From: an uncultured Lachnospiraceae bacterium
Lineage (GTDB): Bacteria; Bacillota; Clostridia; Lachnospirales; Lachnospiraceae
Direction: 5' to 3'
Assembly: GCA_905197485.1 (NCBI GenBank)
Contig: CAJJYZ010000018.1
Coordinates: 1 to 42,230, forward strand
DNA length: 42,230 nt
Numbering within the stretch: position 1 is the first letter of the stretch; every line of letters begins with the position of its first letter. Under the pieces are notes generated by a model. It was given only the letters and a program-made list of their open reading frames with translations, was not told where the DNA came from and searched no databases. Below, in pieces: positions 22,900-31,337 of the stretch. The translations under genes were made by a program, and so were the position numbers.

Positions 22900-23940
22900 A
22901 TGGGTGATGTAAAGAGAAGAACTGCGGCATTCGCTGCGGCTGCAGTATTGGCGTTCTCTGCTTTGACAGGCTGTGGAACCGACATAGATAACGGAGCAAC
23001 GGTTGTGACAATCGGAGAGGATAAGGTGACGATGGATGTCGCCAACTTTTTTGCAAGACATCAGCAGGCGATTGCACAGATGCAGTATGGCTCTATGCTT
23101 GGAGAAGACTTCTGGGGGATGTCTCTTTCAGAAGGCGGGGCAACGATGGAAGAGGATGTGAAAGAAAATATTCTGACAACATTAGAGCAGATGTATGTAC
23201 TGGAAGACCACATGGGAGATTATGGTGTGGAACTCACGAAGGATGAGAAAGCGAAGATTCAGGAGACTGCGAAGAAATTCATAGAGGCCAATAGTGAAGA
23301 AGCGCTTGAGAAGGTATCCGGAAGCGAGGAGACAGTGAGTCGTGTGTTGGAGCTTGTCACGATTCAGGAGAAGATGCGTCAGGCGATGATAGCGGATGTG
23401 GACACCAATGTCAGTGATGAAGAAGCGGCACAGAAGAGTATGCAATATGTTCTCTTCTCCTTCTCGAAGACAGATGCAGAAGGCAAATCCACAACGATGT
23501 CTGATAAAGAAAAGAAAGAATTGAAGTCGAAGGCAGAGGCGTTTGCAGCGGCTGCCGCGAAAGCAGACGATTTCGAAGCGTTGGCAAAAGAACAGGGACA
23601 GACTGCAAGCACGTTGACATTCGACGGGGAGCAGAAGAATCCGTCCGAGGAGTTTATCAAAGCGGCAGATGCGTTAAAAGAAGGCGAAGTGACAAAGGTC
23701 ATTGAGAATGAGAACGGATATTATGTCGGAAAGCTGACAAGTCTTTTTGACAAGGAGGCGACCGAGCAGGAAAAGACAAATATTGTATCCGAACGCCAGA
23801 ATAAAAAATATCAGGAAGTTCTGGATGGTTTTATGAAGAAGGCAGATATCAAAGTGAATGAAAAAGAATGGGAAAAAGTAAGCTTTGAGAAGCTGGACGT
23901 CACAATGAAACAGCCGCAGGAAGAAAAAACAGAGAAATAG
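22900..23940 (+). CDS. Parvulin-like peptidyl-prolyl isomerase lipoprotein (PrsA/SurA type)
   Basis: A lipoprotein of about 346 residues predicted to sit on the outer face of the membrane and help secreted proteins fold. The signal peptide ends in the lipobox LTGC with Cys25 as the lipid site. A SurA/PrsA-like helical N-domain follows. The region from about residue 180 (SMQYVLFSFSKTD to GYYVGKL) resembles a PPIC-type parvulin domain, ending in a charged helix. An upstream ATG at 22879 would put charged residues ahead of the signal. AAGGAGG (22888-22894), 5 bases before 22900, decides the start. Catalytic activity is uncertain because several parvulin residues are poorly matched. It has its own promoter and terminator. 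Confidence 0.82.
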   Translation: MGDVKRRTAAFAAAAVLAFSALTGCGTDIDNGATVVTIGEDKVTMDVANFFARHQQAIAQMQYGSMLGEDFWGMSLSEGGATMEEDVKENILTTLEQMYVLEDHMGDYGVELTKDEKAKIQETAKKFIEANSEEALEKVSGSEETVSRVLELVTIQEKMRQAMIADVDTNVSDEEAAQKSMQYVLFSFSKTDAEGKSTTMSDKEKKELKSKAEAFAAAAAKADDFEALAKEQGQTASTLTFDGEQKNPSEEFIKAADALKEGEVTKVIENENGYYVGKLTSLFDKEATEQEKTNIVSERQNKKYQEVLDGFMKKADIKVNEKEWEKVSFEKLDVTMKQPQEEKTEK

Positions 23941-23950
23941 AGCGTAAAAT

Positions 23951-23996
23951 AAAAAGAACGGGGACGAATCTGATAAGATTCCTTTCCGTTCTTTTT
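23951..23996. terminator. Bidirectional terminator between convergent genes
   Basis: AAAAAGAACGG (23951-23961) pairs with CCGTTCTTTTT (23986-23996), with an inner GAATC/GATTC stem. The A and T flanks allow use from both strands. Confidence 0.88.
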
Positions 23997-24016
23997 ATGA
24001 AATAGGGAATTCCTGA

Positions 24017-24463
24017 TTATGCGAAGAATGTCAGGAGAAGTTCGTTGACAAGTTTGCCATCCGCTTTTCCTTTTACTTTCGGCATGAGAACTTTCATAAT
24101 TTTTCCCTTATCTTTTGCTGTCGGAGTTTCGATTTCAAGTTCTGCAAGTGTGGACTGAATGACTTCTTTGATTTCGTCCTCGCTCATAAGCTTTGGCGCA
24201 TACTGCTCTAAAACTGCAAGGCGTTTTTTGCAGTCTTCAATGATATCTTCCCGGTCAGCAGGAGTCATTTCAAGAGTTTCTTTTGTCTGTTTGATTTCCT
24301 TCATGATAACCTGGATTTCTTCTTCTTCCGTTAAGTCGGCGCGTTTGTCGATGGCTTTGTTCTTCAGAGAAGCCAAAAGTGCAGATAATGTTTCTTTCGT
24401 ATCTTTGTCTTTTGCTTTCATGGCAGCAACCATGGCGCTTCTTACTTCCTCTATTTTGCTCAT
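24017..24463 (-). CDS. GatB/YqeY domain-containing protein
   Basis: A 148-residue protein of the YqeY family, all helical, resembling the C-terminal tRNA-binding tail of GatB in the tRNA amidotransferase. Typical features are the start KIEEVRSAMVAAMKAKD, the central EEEIQVIMKEIKQ, the RLAVLEQYAPKLMSEDEI segment and the end GKADGKLVNELL. Its cellular role is not established. The longest frame starts at 24481, but on the - strand GGAGGG (plus 24471-24476) lies inside that extension and 7 bases before the ATG ending at 24463. A clear promoter lies upstream. Confidence 0.9.
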   Translation of the reverse strand: MSKIEEVRSAMVAAMKAKDKDTKETLSALLASLKNKAIDKRADLTEEEEIQVIMKEIKQTKETLEMTPADREDIIEDCKKRLAVLEQYAPKLMSEDEIKEVIQSTLAELEIETPTAKDKGKIMKVLMPKVKGKADGKLVNELLLTFFA

Positions 24464-24511
24464 AGCATATCCCTCCGTCATTATAAAAATTGCCTGTATA
24501 GCACTTCTTAA

Positions 24512-24540
24512 ATTTTAACAGAAGGAAGTAGGATTTTCAA
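24512..24540 (-). promoter_or_regulatory. Promoter of the YqeY-like gene
   Basis: On the - strand TTGAAA (plus 24535-24540) and TAAAAT (plus 24512-24517) are exactly 17 bases apart. Confidence 0.7.
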
Positions 24541-24567
24541 TAGAGAGTCTTGAAGAGAAAAATAATT

Positions 24568-24597
24568 GCATAAAAATTCCTTTCTTTACAGATACTA
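24568..24597 (+). promoter_or_regulatory. Putative forespore (sigma-F/G type) promoter of spoVT
   Basis: GCATA (24568-24572) and GATACTA (24591-24597), 18 bases apart, resemble the sigma-G elements GHATR and CATWMTA with one mismatch. In Bacillus subtilis spoVT is a sigma-G gene. No good sigma-A promoter is seen here. Confidence 0.45.
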
Positions 24598-24621
24598 TTT
24601 CCAAAATTGGAAAGTATAGTA
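24593..24621. repeat. Imperfect palindrome in the spoVT leader
   Basis: TACTATTTCCAA (24593-24604) is mirrored by TTGGAAAGTATAGTA (24607-24621), with three extra bases in the right arm. It overlaps the putative -10 element and lies near the likely transcription start. It could be an operator for SpoVT itself or a leader hairpin. Confidence 0.5.
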
Positions 24622-24638
24622 AATGGAGGAGTTTTGAT

Positions 24639-25187
24639 ATGAAAGCGACAGGGATTGTAAGGCGTATTGATGATTTGGGAAGAGTGGTTGTGCCAAAGGA
24701 GATTCGGAGAACCTTCCGAATACGGGAAGGAGACTCTTTGGAAATATTTACCGGTCAGGAGGGAGAGATTATTTTGAAAAAATATTCTCCAATGAAAGAG
24801 CTGGCAGATTTTTCTGTGGATTATGTGGAAAGTATTGCCAGAACTACCGGATATACCGTCTGTGTAACCGATAAGGAAAAGGTGGTTGCAGCGGCAGGAA
24901 ATGGGAAAAGACAGTTACTGGAACGGGAAGTTCATCCAAAGCTTCGGATGGCGATGGAAGCGAGGGAGGAGATACTCGCTTCTTTGAGAGAGAAGGACTA
25001 TCGGGATGTTGTACTCAATCAGGAAGAGTCCTATCCGTTCCAGGCGGCTGCGCCCGTTATCCGGGAGGGAGATGTGGTAGGAAGTGTGGTGATTCTTTCG
25101 AAAGACACAAAGAAACCGTTTGGGGAATCCGAGCTTCTTCTCGTGCGGACGGCGGCAGGATTTCTCGGACGTCAGATGGAAGAATAG
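24639..25187 (+). CDS. spoVT: Stage V sporulation protein T (AbrB-type regulator)
   Basis: SpoVT is a forespore DNA-binding regulator that raises or lowers many sigma-G-dependent genes. The 182-residue protein opens with an AbrB swapped-hairpin domain (ATGIVRRIDDLGRVVVPKEI, continuing to about residue 50). A GAF-like C-terminal domain of about 120 residues follows, the SpoVT plan rather than AbrB itself, which ends near residue 95. ATG follows GGAGG. It is preceded by a possible forespore promoter and a palindrome. The gene stands alone, with a 50-odd-base gap to the membrane protein gene. Confidence 0.93.
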   Translation: MKATGIVRRIDDLGRVVVPKEIRRTFRIREGDSLEIFTGQEGEIILKKYSPMKELADFSVDYVESIARTTGYTVCVTDKEKVVAAAGNGKRQLLEREVHPKLRMAMEAREEILASLREKDYRDVVLNQEESYPFQAAAPVIREGDVVGSVVILSKDTKKPFGESELLLVRTAAGFLGRQMEE

Positions 25188-25271
25188 AAAAAAGAAGAGG
25201 AATACGCTGGAATAAAAGCCTTCGGACAATCATAGATTGTGTTAGAGGAAAAGGATAGGGAGGGATTGGAC

Positions 25272-25646
25272 ATGGAAAAGAATGGGGGAAAACAGTCAAA
25301 AGCCGTCTGGATATTGAAGGCGCTTCTGATTTCCTACGTTGTGACAGGAGTCTTTCTTCTGATTCTTGCGCTTTTACTATATAAGTTCAATCTGGAAGAG
25401 CAGAAGGTGACGATGGGGATTGTCTTGACCTATGTGGTTTCCACATTTGCAGGAGGGCTGGTTCTTGGAAAATTCGTAGGTGAAAGACGGTTTTTCTGGG
25501 GGCTTATCCTGGGAAGCGTTTATTTTTTACTTCTTCTCGGAGTTTCCGTTGCAGTAAACCACGATTTTGGAAGCGATGGAATGAATTTGATTACAACGAT
25601 GCTCCTCTGTGCAGGAGGCGGAATGATTGGCGGGATGGTTTCCTGA
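25272..25646 (+). CDS. TIGR04086-like (DUF3792) membrane protein
   Basis: A protein of about 124 residues with four hydrophobic segments after a short charged N-terminus (start about MEKNGGKQSKAVW). Size, topology and glycine-rich membrane segments fit the TIGR04086/DUF3792 group of small Clostridia membrane proteins. I recall these lying next to SCIFF peptide genes, as here. The function is unknown. A TTG at 25239 would extend it by 11 residues, but AGGGAGGG (25256-25263) lies inside that extension and 8 bases before the ATG at 25272. The family assignment is by pattern. Confidence 0.72.
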   Translation: MEKNGGKQSKAVWILKALLISYVVTGVFLLILALLLYKFNLEEQKVTMGIVLTYVVSTFAGGLVLGKFVGERRFFWGLILGSVYFLLLLGVSVAVNHDFGSDGMNLITTMLLCAGGGMIGGMVS

Positions 25647-25655
25647 AAAAAATAC

Positions 25656-25684
25656 TTTAAAAATAAAAGGTTCTATGTTATAAT
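25656..25684 (+). promoter_or_regulatory. Strong promoter of the SCIFF operon
   Basis: TTTAAA (25656-25661) and TATAAT (25679-25684) are 17 bases apart, with TG one base before the -10 box (extended -10). The precursor gene starts 35 bases later. Confidence 0.72.
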
Positions 25685-25718
25685 AATCTAAGTTAATGTA
25701 GAACAAGGAGGAATCGGT

Positions 25719-25862
25719 ATGAAACACATTAAAACATTAAATACACAGACATTGAACAATACAATGAAAAAAGGCGGATGTGGAGAATGCCAGACATCTT
25801 GCCAGTCAGCATGTAAGACATCATGCACAGTTGGAAATCAGACTTGCGAACAGAAGAGATAG
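25719..25862 (+). CDS. scfA: SCIFF precursor peptide (six Cys in forty-five)
   Basis: A 47-residue peptide: MKHIKTLNTQTLNNTMKKGG, then a Cys-rich core with Cys at residues 21, 24, 28, 32, 36 and 43, ending QTCEQKR. The spacing (2, 3, 3, 3, 6 residues between Cys) and the CQTSCQSACKTSC block are those of SCIFF, the ribosomal peptide found in almost all Clostridia. The partner radical SAM enzyme forms a thioether bond between a Cys sulfur and a Thr alpha-carbon. The biological role of the mature peptide is not known. AAGGAGG precedes the ATG, a strong promoter lies upstream, and a terminator follows directly. Confidence 0.96.
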   Translation: MKHIKTLNTQTLNNTMKKGGCGECQTSCQSACKTSCTVGNQTCEQKR

Positions 25863-25912
25863 TGGAAATCATATAACAGGATAGATTGCAGATTTGTGTA
25901 ATCTTCGCGCGT

Positions 25913-25938
25913 AAGCAGCGACAGAGTCGCTGCTTTTT
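25913..25938 (+). terminator. Terminator/attenuator between scfA and scfB
   Basis: AAGCAGCGAC (25913-25922) pairs perfectly with GTCGCTGCTT (25926-25935) around an AGA loop, then runs into a T tract. No promoter is seen between it and scfB, so scfB is probably made by partial read-through, keeping peptide in excess of enzyme. Confidence 0.85.
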
Positions 25939-25962
25939 CCACGTTGAGAAAGGAGAATTATT

Positions 25963-27354
25963 TTGATTCATCAGTATAAGAACAATGGATACAACATCGT
26001 CCTGGATGTGAACAGCGGTTCTGTCCATGTAGTAGACGATATGTGCTATGATATCATCGCACAGCTTGATAAACAGAATGTAGAAGAAAATCAGGGGATT
26101 TTAGAAGAGTCATCCACATTAGAAGGTGTAAAAGAGGCGTTAAAAGACTGCTATCCGGAGGCGGAGATAGAAGAGGCGCTGGAAGATATCAAGGAGCTTA
26201 CAAAAGCAGGACAGCTTTTCACAAAAGATATTTATGAACAGTATATCGGAGATGTGAAGAAGAGAAAGACGGTTGTAAAAGCGCTTTGTCTCCATATCGC
26301 ACATGATTGTAACCTTGCCTGCAAATATTGCTTTGCAGAAGAAGGAGAATATCATGGAAGAAGAGCCTTGATGTCATTTGAGGTCGGAAAGAAAGCCCTT
26401 GACTTCCTCATTGCAAATTCCGGAAACAGAAGGAATCTGGAAGTCGATTTCTTCGGTGGAGAGCCGCTTATGAACTGGCAGGTTGTCAAAGACCTGGTAG
26501 CTTACGGAAGAGAGCAGGAGAAGATTCATGATAAGAACTTCCGTTTTACCGTAACGACAAACGGCGTGCTTTTGAACGATGAGATTCAGGAATTCATCAA
26601 TCAGGAGATGGACAACGTCGTATTAAGTCTGGACGGAAGAAAAGAAGTCAACGACCATATGCGTCCGTTTAGAAACGGAAAGGGAAGTTATGACTTAATC
26701 GTGCCGAAGTTCCAGAAGCTTGCAGAGAGCCGCGACCAGCAGAAATACTATATCCGCGGTACGTTTACGAGAGAGAATCTTGACTTCTCAAAAGACGTGC
26801 TCCATTTTGCAGATTTGGGCTTCGAGCAGATTTCCATCGAACCGGTTGTAGGGGAAGACAGCGATTTCTATTCTATCAAAGAAGAAGATTTGCCGAAGAT
26901 TTTTGAAGAGTATGATATTCTTGCGAAAGAATTGATTCAGAGAGAAAAAGAAGGAAGAGGCGTGAATTTCTTCCACTTTATGATTGACCTTGAGGGCGGT
27001 CCTTGTATCTCCAAACGTCTGTCAGGATGCGGTTCCGGAACGGAATACTTGGCAGTGACTCCTTGGGGAGACTTATATCCTTGTCACCAGTTTGTAGGGG
27101 ATGAAGCGTTCCTGATGGGAAATGTAGACGAAGGAATTACGAAGCCGGAGATTGCCGAAGAATTCAGAGGATGCAGCGTATATTCAAAAGAAAAATGTAA
27201 AAATTGTTTTGCAAAATTCTATTGCAGTGGTGGATGTATGGCAAATGCACATAAATTTCATGGTTCCATTCATAATACATACGATATCGGATGTGAGATG
27301 GAGAGAAAACGGATTGAATGTGCAATTATGATGAAGGCTGCACTGGCAGAGTAA
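25963..27354 (+). CDS. scfB: SCIFF thioether-forming radical SAM maturase
   Basis: A 463-residue radical SAM enzyme of the SPASM group that installs the thioether cross-link in SCIFF. The first 90 or so residues form a precursor-binding (RRE-like) domain. The [4Fe-4S]-SAM motif is CNLACKYC (Cys116, Cys120, Cys123), followed by FFGGEPLMNW. The C-terminal SPASM region has multiple Cys (GPCISKRLSGCGSG, YPCHQF, CKNCFAKFYCSGGC, then a last Cys), enough for two auxiliary clusters. The start is TTG, 7 bases after AAGGAG, and no ATG fits. It follows scfA across a terminator and directly precedes secDF, whose ribosome binding site overlaps the stop codon. Confidence 0.95.
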   Translation: MIHQYKNNGYNIVLDVNSGSVHVVDDMCYDIIAQLDKQNVEENQGILEESSTLEGVKEALKDCYPEAEIEEALEDIKELTKAGQLFTKDIYEQYIGDVKKRKTVVKALCLHIAHDCNLACKYCFAEEGEYHGRRALMSFEVGKKALDFLIANSGNRRNLEVDFFGGEPLMNWQVVKDLVAYGREQEKIHDKNFRFTVTTNGVLLNDEIQEFINQEMDNVVLSLDGRKEVNDHMRPFRNGKGSYDLIVPKFQKLAESRDQQKYYIRGTFTRENLDFSKDVLHFADLGFEQISIEPVVGEDSDFYSIKEEDLPKIFEEYDILAKELIQREKEGRGVNFFHFMIDLEGGPCISKRLSGCGSGTEYLAVTPWGDLYPCHQFVGDEAFLMGNVDEGITKPEIAEEFRGCSVYSKEKCKNCFAKFYCSGGCMANAHKFHGSIHNTYDIGCEMERKRIECAIMMKAALAE

Positions 27355-27365
27355 GGAGTGGGAAA

Positions 27366-29522
27366 ATGAAGAAAAACAAAAGTATAATCAGCCTCATTCT
27401 TGTGGTGCTTCTGACGGCGCTTCTTGGCTTTACAACTGTAGTCGGCTTAGGAAGCAAGCACACAGGAGCGGCGAAAAATATTAAACTTGGTCTGGACCTT
27501 GCCGGTGGTGTCAGCATTACGTATCAGGCGAAGGGTGAGACTCCATCCGACAGCGAGATGAAGGATACGGTCTATAAACTTCAGAAACGTGTGGAACAGT
27601 ACAGTACGGAAGCCGGCGTTTATCAGGAGGGCGACGACCGTATTACGATTGAGATTCCGGGTGTGACAGATGCCAATGAGGTATTGGAGGAGCTTGGAAA
27701 GCCGGGGTCATTGGAATTTCAGGATGAGACGGGAAAAGTGGTATTAGAAGGAACAGATGTGAAAACTGCCACAGCGAAAATCATCGAAGAAGATACCGGA
27801 ACAAAGCGTAACATCGTAGAATTGAATCTGACTGAGACAGGAAAGAAGAAGTTCGCGGATGCAACGAAGGCAAACATCGGAAAACCGATTAATATCGTTT
27901 ATGACGGAGAAATTATCAGCAATCCGATGGTAAATGAAGCAATCACAGGCGGACAGGCCGTAATTAGCGGTGACTTTACCTATGAAGAAGTGGAAGAGCT
28001 CGCTTCCACCATCCGTATTGGTGGTTTGAAGGTTGAATTGGAAGAGCTGAATTCCAGCGTAGTAGGAGCCCAGCTCGGAGAAGAGGCAATCAGTACAAGT
28101 TTACTTGCCGGAGCGCTCGGTCTTTTGGTTATCTTCATTTTTATGTGTGTGGTATACAGACTTCCTGGATTTGCATCCAGCATCGCGCTCTGCATTTACA
28201 CAGGAATTGTGCTTGTAGCATTGAATGCATTTGATATTACTCTGACCCTTCCGGGTATCGCAGGTATCATCCTTGGTATCGGTATGGCAGTGGATGCAAA
28301 CGTAATTATTTTCGCGAGAGTAAAAGAAGAACTTGCGGCGGGAAGAAATGTCAAGACGTCGTTAAAGACCGGTTTCAAGAAGGCGTTATCTGCAATTCTG
28401 GATGGTAATGTGACGACATTGATTGCGGCGCTTGTTCTTGGATTGATGGGAACGGGAAGCGTCAAAGGTTTCGCGCAGACATTGGCGCTTGGTATTGTAG
28501 TTTCCATGTTCACAGCGTTAGTCATTACAAGAGTGATTATTTTCTCTCTGTATGAAATCGGATGCAAGAGCGAGAAATTATACGGAGCCCAGAAGGAAAG
28601 AAAGACCATCGATTTCCTTGCGAAGAAGAAGGTATTCTTCGGTATTTCCATTGCGCTTGTGTTAAGCGGATTTGTTGCGATGGGAATCTTCGCGGCAAAG
28701 GGCGATGGAGCTTTGAATTACAGTCTGGAATTCAAAGGAGGAACTTCTACGAATGTGACGTTTAACGAAGACTACTCCATCAAAGAGATTGACTCTCAGA
28801 TTGTGCCAATCATCGAGAAGACAACCGGAGACAGAAATGTACAGACACAGAAGATTAAAGGAACGAATCAGGTTGTAATCAAGACACAGACATTGGATTT
28901 AAATAAGCGTGAAGCAATGAACAAAGCGCTTGTAGAGAAGTTTGGAGTGGATGAGAAAAAGATTACATACAACAACATCAGCTCTACAGTCAGCTCGGAA
29001 ATGAGAAGAGATGCAGTCGTTGCGGTTCTGATTGCGACGGCATGTATGCTTGTATACATCTGGCTTCGATTCAAAGATTTCCGGTTTGCAAGCAGCGCCA
29101 TTATCGCGTTGCTCCATGATGTGCTGGTTGTCCTTACATTCTATGCGATTGCGAGAGTTTCCGTTGGAAATACCTTTATCGCATGTATGCTGACGATAGT
29201 CGGTTATTCTATCAATGCGACGATTGTCATTTTTGATAGAATTCGTGAAGAGAATAAGACGAAATCCAGAAAAGATACGCTGGAGGATGTCGTAAACAGA
29301 AGTATCACACAGACACTTACAAGAAGTATTTATACATCCTTTACAACGTTTGTAATGGTAGCGCTTCTCTTTGTGATGGGTGTAAGCTCTGTCAAAGAAT
29401 TTGCAGCGCCACTCATGGTTGGCGTAGCGGTCGGAGCATTCTCTTCCGTATGTATTACAGGTGCCCTTTGGTACGTTATGAAAACAAAAGGAAATCGCGC
29501 AGGCAAAGCGGGAGCAAGATAG
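27366..29522 (+). CDS. secDF: Fused protein translocase subunit SecDF
   Basis: A 718-residue fusion of SecD and SecF, the proton-driven accessory subunits that help finish Sec export. The first half has the DLAGGVSITYQ segment and the large extracytoplasmic P1 region, then six membrane segments with the conserved GIGMAVDANVIIFAR. The second half repeats the plan: LEFKGGTSTNV, then six membrane segments with GYSINATIVIFDRIREE. The frame opens upstream at 27318 inside scfB, but AAGGAG at 27353-27358 points to the ATG at 27366. The tight link to scfB, with the ribosome binding site overlapping its stop, makes secDF part of the SCIFF transcription unit. Confidence 0.95.
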   Translation: MKKNKSIISLILVVLLTALLGFTTVVGLGSKHTGAAKNIKLGLDLAGGVSITYQAKGETPSDSEMKDTVYKLQKRVEQYSTEAGVYQEGDDRITIEIPGVTDANEVLEELGKPGSLEFQDETGKVVLEGTDVKTATAKIIEEDTGTKRNIVELNLTETGKKKFADATKANIGKPINIVYDGEIISNPMVNEAITGGQAVISGDFTYEEVEELASTIRIGGLKVELEELNSSVVGAQLGEEAISTSLLAGALGLLVIFIFMCVVYRLPGFASSIALCIYTGIVLVALNAFDITLTLPGIAGIILGIGMAVDANVIIFARVKEELAAGRNVKTSLKTGFKKALSAILDGNVTTLIAALVLGLMGTGSVKGFAQTLALGIVVSMFTALVITRVIIFSLYEIGCKSEKLYGAQKERKTIDFLAKKKVFFGISIALVLSGFVAMGIFAAKGDGALNYSLEFKGGTSTNVTFNEDYSIKEIDSQIVPIIEKTTGDRNVQTQKIKGTNQVVIKTQTLDLNKREAMNKALVEKFGVDEKKITYNNISSTVSSEMRRDAVVAVLIATACMLVYIWLRFKDFRFASSAIIALLHDVLVVLTFYAIARVSVGNTFIACMLTIVGYSINATIVIFDRIREENKTKSRKDTLEDVVNRSITQTLTRSIYTSFTTFVMVALLFVMGVSSVKEFAAPLMVGVAVGAFSSVCITGALWYVMKTKGNRAGKAGAR

Positions 29523-29528
29523 ATAAGA

Positions 29529-29558
29529 AGCGGGAGATGTTCAGTCTCCCGCTATTGT
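29529..29558 (+). terminator. Hairpin after secDF
   Basis: AGCGGGAGA (29529-29537) pairs with TCTCCCGCT (29545-29553), followed by ATTGTT. The stem is strong, but the T run is weak, so read-through to recJ is likely. Confidence 0.6.
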
Positions 29559-29589
29559 TAAATAGAGAGGTTTTACGAAGGAGAACGAG

Positions 29590-31305
29590 ATGGAGAAATG
29601 GTTTTTGACAAGAAAAGGTGCAGATTTCCAGAAGATTAGCCAGACGTTTCATATCAGTCCGATTCTTGCGAGATTAATCCGCAATCGTGATATTGTAGGG
29701 GATGAGGCGATTGAACTGTATCTCAATGGAACAATCGCAGAACTTTACGATGGAATCCTGATGAAGGATATGGACGTTGCGGTGTCTGTTTTGCAGGAAA
29801 AATTGAAAGAAGGGAAAGAAATCCGAGTCATCGGTGATTACGATATCGATGGAATCAACGCCACTTATATTCTGATGGAGGGGGTGAAAGAGCTTGGGGG
29901 GAAGGTAAGCATTGACATCCCGGACCGGATGAAGGACGGTTATGGACTGAACCGGACTTTGATTGACAGGGCATTTGATGATGAGATTGATACTATCATC
30001 ACGTGTGATAATGGAATTGCAGCGAAAGATGAAATCGCGTATGCCAAGAGTCTCGGCATGACGGTGATTGTGACAGACCATCATGAAGTGCCTTACGAAG
30101 AGACGGAAGATGGGATTCGGCATCTTCTTCCGGCGGCAGATGCGGTTGTGGACCCGAAGCGTGGAGACTGTGAATATCCGTTCCCGAATCTTTGCGGAGC
30201 CGCAGTTGCGTATAAACTGATAGAAACATTATTCAATGTGGAAGGGAAAGATGTGGAAGACATCGATTACCTGATGGAAAACGTAGCGATTGCGACCGTC
30301 GGAGACGTGATGGACCTTGTGGGAGAGAACCGCATTTTTGTGAAGCAGGGGCTTGAAATGCTGAAACGTACGAAAAATCTTGGATTAAAAGCCTTGATGG
30401 AATGTACCGGTATCCAGGTGGAACGTCTCTCCGCGTACCATATCGGATTCGTGTTAGGACCATGTCTGAATGCAAGCGGAAGACTGGATACAGCGAAACG
30501 AGCCATCGAACTTTTATGTGCGAAAACAAAACGGGATGCCGACATCCTTGCGGGAGATTTGAAAGCGCTGAACGATAGCAGAAAAGATATGACGGCACAG
30601 GCGGTGGAAGATGCGGTTGAGATGGTGGAACATACGGAATTGGGAAAAGACAGAGTCCTTGTGCTCTATCTTCCGGAATGCCATGAAAGTCTTGCAGGGA
30701 TTGTGGCAGGGCGTGTGAGAGAAAAATATTATAAACCGGTGTTTGTGTTGACGGAGGCGGAAGATGGGGTGAAAGGCTCCGGACGCTCGATTGAGGCGTA
30801 TCACATGTATGAAGAGATGAACCGGTGCAAAGATTTGTTTACAAAGTTCGGCGGACATAAGCTTGCGGCAGGGCTCTCGCTTCCGGAAGAAAATGTGGAA
30901 GCATTCCGCAGACGTATGAACGAAAATTGTCGATTGACAGAGGACGATTTGTGCGAGAAAGTGTCGATAGATATGCAGCTTCCGCTGGCTTATGTGAACG
31001 AAACTCTTGTGGAGGAACTGGAGTGTTTAGAACCGTTCGGAAAAGGGAATCCTAAGCCTGTATTCGCAGAAAAGGATGTGGCCATTCATCAGACGAGAGT
31101 GCTGGGGAAAAATCGGAATGTGCTGAAGCTTCTCGTGAGCGATGTGCATGGAACGAAGATGGAAGCCTTGTATTTCGGTGATGTGGAGCAGTGCCTGGAA
31201 ACGATAGAGAAGAAAAACGGAAGAATGAATCTTACATATTATCCGGATATCAACGAGTATATGGGAAGAAAAACACCACAGATTATCATTCAAAATTATC
31301 AGTAA
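29590..31305 (+). CDS. recJ: Single-stranded-DNA-specific exonuclease RecJ
   Basis: RecJ is the 5'-3' exonuclease for single-stranded DNA in recombination and mismatch repair. The 571-residue protein has the DHH-family metal motifs, including GDYDIDGINATYI, TDHHE (about residue 165) and later CNASGRLDTAKRA. The DHHA1 motif (KFGGHKLAAGLSL) and a C-terminal OB-like part are present. ATG follows AAGGAGA. No promoter stands out in the 60 bases upstream, so it may rely on read-through past the hairpin after secDF. Confidence 0.95.
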   Translation: MEKWFLTRKGADFQKISQTFHISPILARLIRNRDIVGDEAIELYLNGTIAELYDGILMKDMDVAVSVLQEKLKEGKEIRVIGDYDIDGINATYILMEGVKELGGKVSIDIPDRMKDGYGLNRTLIDRAFDDEIDTIITCDNGIAAKDEIAYAKSLGMTVIVTDHHEVPYEETEDGIRHLLPAADAVVDPKRGDCEYPFPNLCGAAVAYKLIETLFNVEGKDVEDIDYLMENVAIATVGDVMDLVGENRIFVKQGLEMLKRTKNLGLKALMECTGIQVERLSAYHIGFVLGPCLNASGRLDTAKRAIELLCAKTKRDADILAGDLKALNDSRKDMTAQAVEDAVEMVEHTELGKDRVLVLYLPECHESLAGIVAGRVREKYYKPVFVLTEAEDGVKGSGRSIEAYHMYEEMNRCKDLFTKFGGHKLAAGLSLPEENVEAFRRRMNENCRLTEDDLCEKVSIDMQLPLAYVNETLVEELECLEPFGKGNPKPVFAEKDVAIHQTRVLGKNRNVLKLLVSDVHGTKMEALYFGDVEQCLETIEKKNGRMNLTYYPDINEYMGRKTPQIIIQNYQ

Positions 31306-31332
31306 TTAGTAAAACGCGATTAGTAAAGCGCG
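31305..31332 (+). repeat. Tandem 14-base repeat before apt
   Basis: ATTAGTAAAACGCG (31305-31318) is followed at once by ATTAGTAAAGCGCG (31319-31332), with one mismatch. It starts at the stop codon of recJ and ends 5 bases before the apt -35 box. Confidence 0.75.
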
Positions 31333-31337
31333 ATTCG

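Noticed and set aside
25719..25862. Bacteriocin or lantibiotic precursor
   Set aside because: The six-Cys spacing and the neighbouring SPASM maturase identify SCIFF. No dehydratase, LanC-like enzyme, dedicated ABC exporter or immunity gene is present.
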